A stretch of DNA of 7,451 nucleotides from positions 1-7,451 of the forward strand of contig DGSY01000072.1 in NCBI GenBank assembly GCA_002394125.1, written 5' to 3'. The translations under genes were made by a program, and so were the position numbers. Under the pieces are notes generated by a model that saw nothing but the letters and a program-made list of their open reading frames with translations, was not told where the DNA came from and ran no database searches. Shown here piece by piece: positions 6,933-7,451 of the stretch (positions are counted from its first letter, which is position 1; every line of letters begins with the position of its first letter). Origin of the DNA: Ruminococcus sp. UBA4350 (GTDB taxonomy: Bacteria; Bacillota; Clostridia; Oscillospirales; Ruminococcaceae).

Positions 6933-6951
6933 TGCGATAAGAATCAATGAC

Positions 6952-6990
6952 ATGACTCCGGAGGACGCAGCGCCTTCGGAGTCATTTTTT
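6952..6990 (+). terminator. Intrinsic terminator after GH130
   Basis: A 13-bp stem (6952-6964 with 6973-6985, one G-U pair) has an 8-base loop and is followed directly by a run of T to 6990. It begins 20 bases after the GH130 stop. This is a strong factor-independent terminator that isolates the following gene. Confidence 0.93.
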
Positions 6991-7068
6991 GCGCCGCTGT
7001 CTCCGGTCATTCAGCGGGCGATGACAGCATATTTTGATGAAACAGCGATAAAAATGGCAGGATTTGCG

Positions 7069-7097
7069 TTGACTTTCCGGTTTTGCTGTGATACAAT
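7069..7097 (+). promoter_or_regulatory. Extended -10 sigma-A promoter for the last gene
   Basis: TTGACT (7069-7074), a 17-base spacer and TACAAT (7092-7097) with a TG one base upstream make a strong vegetative promoter. Transcription should start near 7104, giving a leader of about 67 bases. The stretch from the terminator to this promoter (6991-7068) holds nothing I can name. Confidence 0.82.
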
Positions 7098-7110
7098 AAA
7101 ATTGATCGCT

Positions 7111-7136
7111 GAACCGGAATGCGCCTGCTCCGGTTC
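7111..7136 (+). promoter_or_regulatory. Hairpin in the 5' leader of the last gene
   Basis: GAACCGGA (7111-7118) and TCCGGTTC (7129-7136) form a perfect 8-bp stem with a 10-base loop, close to the predicted transcript 5' end. No T run follows, so it is not a terminator. A 5'-end hairpin usually protects mRNA from decay; regulation by a bound protein is possible. It does not cover the ribosome site at 7157-7164. Confidence 0.5.
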
Positions 7137-7170
7137 AAGCAGATTCGGAGCAAGAAAGAGGGAGTATGCT

Positions 7171-7451
7171 ATGAAAATATTACACAGACTGACCGCCTGC
7201 ATCTGCGGCGCTGCACTGGCCGCATCCGTGCTGATGCCGTTCCCGCAGACAGCTTCTGCCGATGCCGCAGAGATCGCGCATGATCCGTCGCGCAATGTGC
7301 AGGAGGAGGGCGTCGGCAATCCGTTCAACTTCGGCGAACGCATGGCACCGGAGGGAACGAGCGTTGAAGAGCTGCGTGCGATCAATCACAAAATGACCGT
7401 GCAGCAGGTCAAGTATGCGCTCTATAAGGAGATCGACGAGCATTGGGAGCT
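7171..7451 (+). CDS. Secreted protein of unknown function (5' part; runs off the window)
   Basis: ATG 7171 is preceded by a good Shine-Dalgarno (AGAGGGAG, 7157-7164), a leader and a strong promoter, and the frame stays open for 93 codons to the window edge. Residues 1-30 form a classical signal peptide: a basic start (KILHR), a hydrophobic core and an ASA cleavage site before DAAEIA. The mature part seen so far is hydrophilic and acidic (QEEGVGNPFNFGERMAPEG, then SVEELRAIN and a helical EIDEHWE). I do not recognise the family. Context suggests an exported enzyme or binding protein related to polysaccharide use, but too little is present to say. A Cys at residue 10 after LTA looks like a lipobox, but it comes too early to have a hydrophobic region before it. 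Confidence 0.85.
   Translation, partial: MKILHRLTACICGAALAASVLMPFPQTASADAAEIAHDPSRNVQEEGVGNPFNFGERMAPEGTSVEELRAINHKMTVQQVKYALYKEIDEHWE

Noticed and set aside
6994..7025. Small inverted repeats (CCGCTG/CAGCGG and GTCAT/ATGAC) after the terminator
   Set aside because: They are short, mutually exclusive stems with large loops and no T run; likely chance in GC-rich sequence.
7171..7200. Lipoprotein signal (LTAC) in the last gene
   Set aside because: The Cys is residue 10 with no hydrophobic segment before it; a standard ASA cleavage site at residue 30 explains the signal better.

Overview
The window is GC-rich DNA with all genes on the + strand. It is typical of a plant-fibre-degrading gut or rumen Firmicute, most likely a Ruminococcus-like member of the Oscillospiraceae. 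This is inferred from Thr/Pro/Ala linkers in an exported envelope enzyme, a GH26 mannanase carrying a CBM35-like module, a mannan phosphorylase of the GH130_2 type known from R. albus, and strong Gram-positive promoters and Shine-Dalgarno sites. The species cannot be fixed from sequence reading alone.

Left part (1-1959), envelope maintenance. The 3' end of an exported M23 zinc metallopeptidase (peptidoglycan hydrolase) with a repetitive Thr- then Pro/Ala/Thr-rich linker is followed by a 100-base gap with a strong hairpin. Next comes a complete membrane-anchored S41 C-terminal processing protease (PDZ + Ser/Lys/Gln protease). This M23-S41 order resembles the Firmicute cluster in which the pair follows ftsEX, but ftsEX would lie outside the window.

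Middle part (1973-5856), polysaccharide breakdown. A GH95 alpha-L-fucosidase/alpha-L-galactosidase-type enzyme without a signal peptide starts 13 bases after the S41 stop, from a near-perfect Shine-Dalgarno. Its stop overlaps, by four bases, the start of an exported or membrane-anchored CBM35-GH26 beta-mannanase. No promoter or terminator is visible between S41 and GH26, so the two glycosidases appear to be co-transcribed with the protease.

Right part (5857-7451). A consensus extended -10 promoter, overlapped by a perfect 7-bp inverted repeat that could be an operator, drives a cytoplasmic GH130 mannooligosaccharide phosphorylase (5943-6932). That gene ends in a textbook intrinsic terminator. 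A second extended -10 promoter and a hairpin-bearing leader precede the start of a new secreted protein of unknown function, cut by the window edge.

Working model (inference): GH26 cuts beta-mannan outside the cell, oligosaccharides are imported by a transporter not encoded here, and GH130 phosphorolyses them to mannose-1-phosphate in the cytoplasm. The intracellular GH95 would remove an L-fucose or L-galactose decoration from imported fragments. A Thr at the position I recall as specificity-determining points to alpha-L-galactosides. I see no mobile element, CRISPR array, tRNA or rRNA. I see no clear sign of a wholly new system; the oddest points are the GH95 substrate question, the protease-glycosidase operon and the operator-like repeat.
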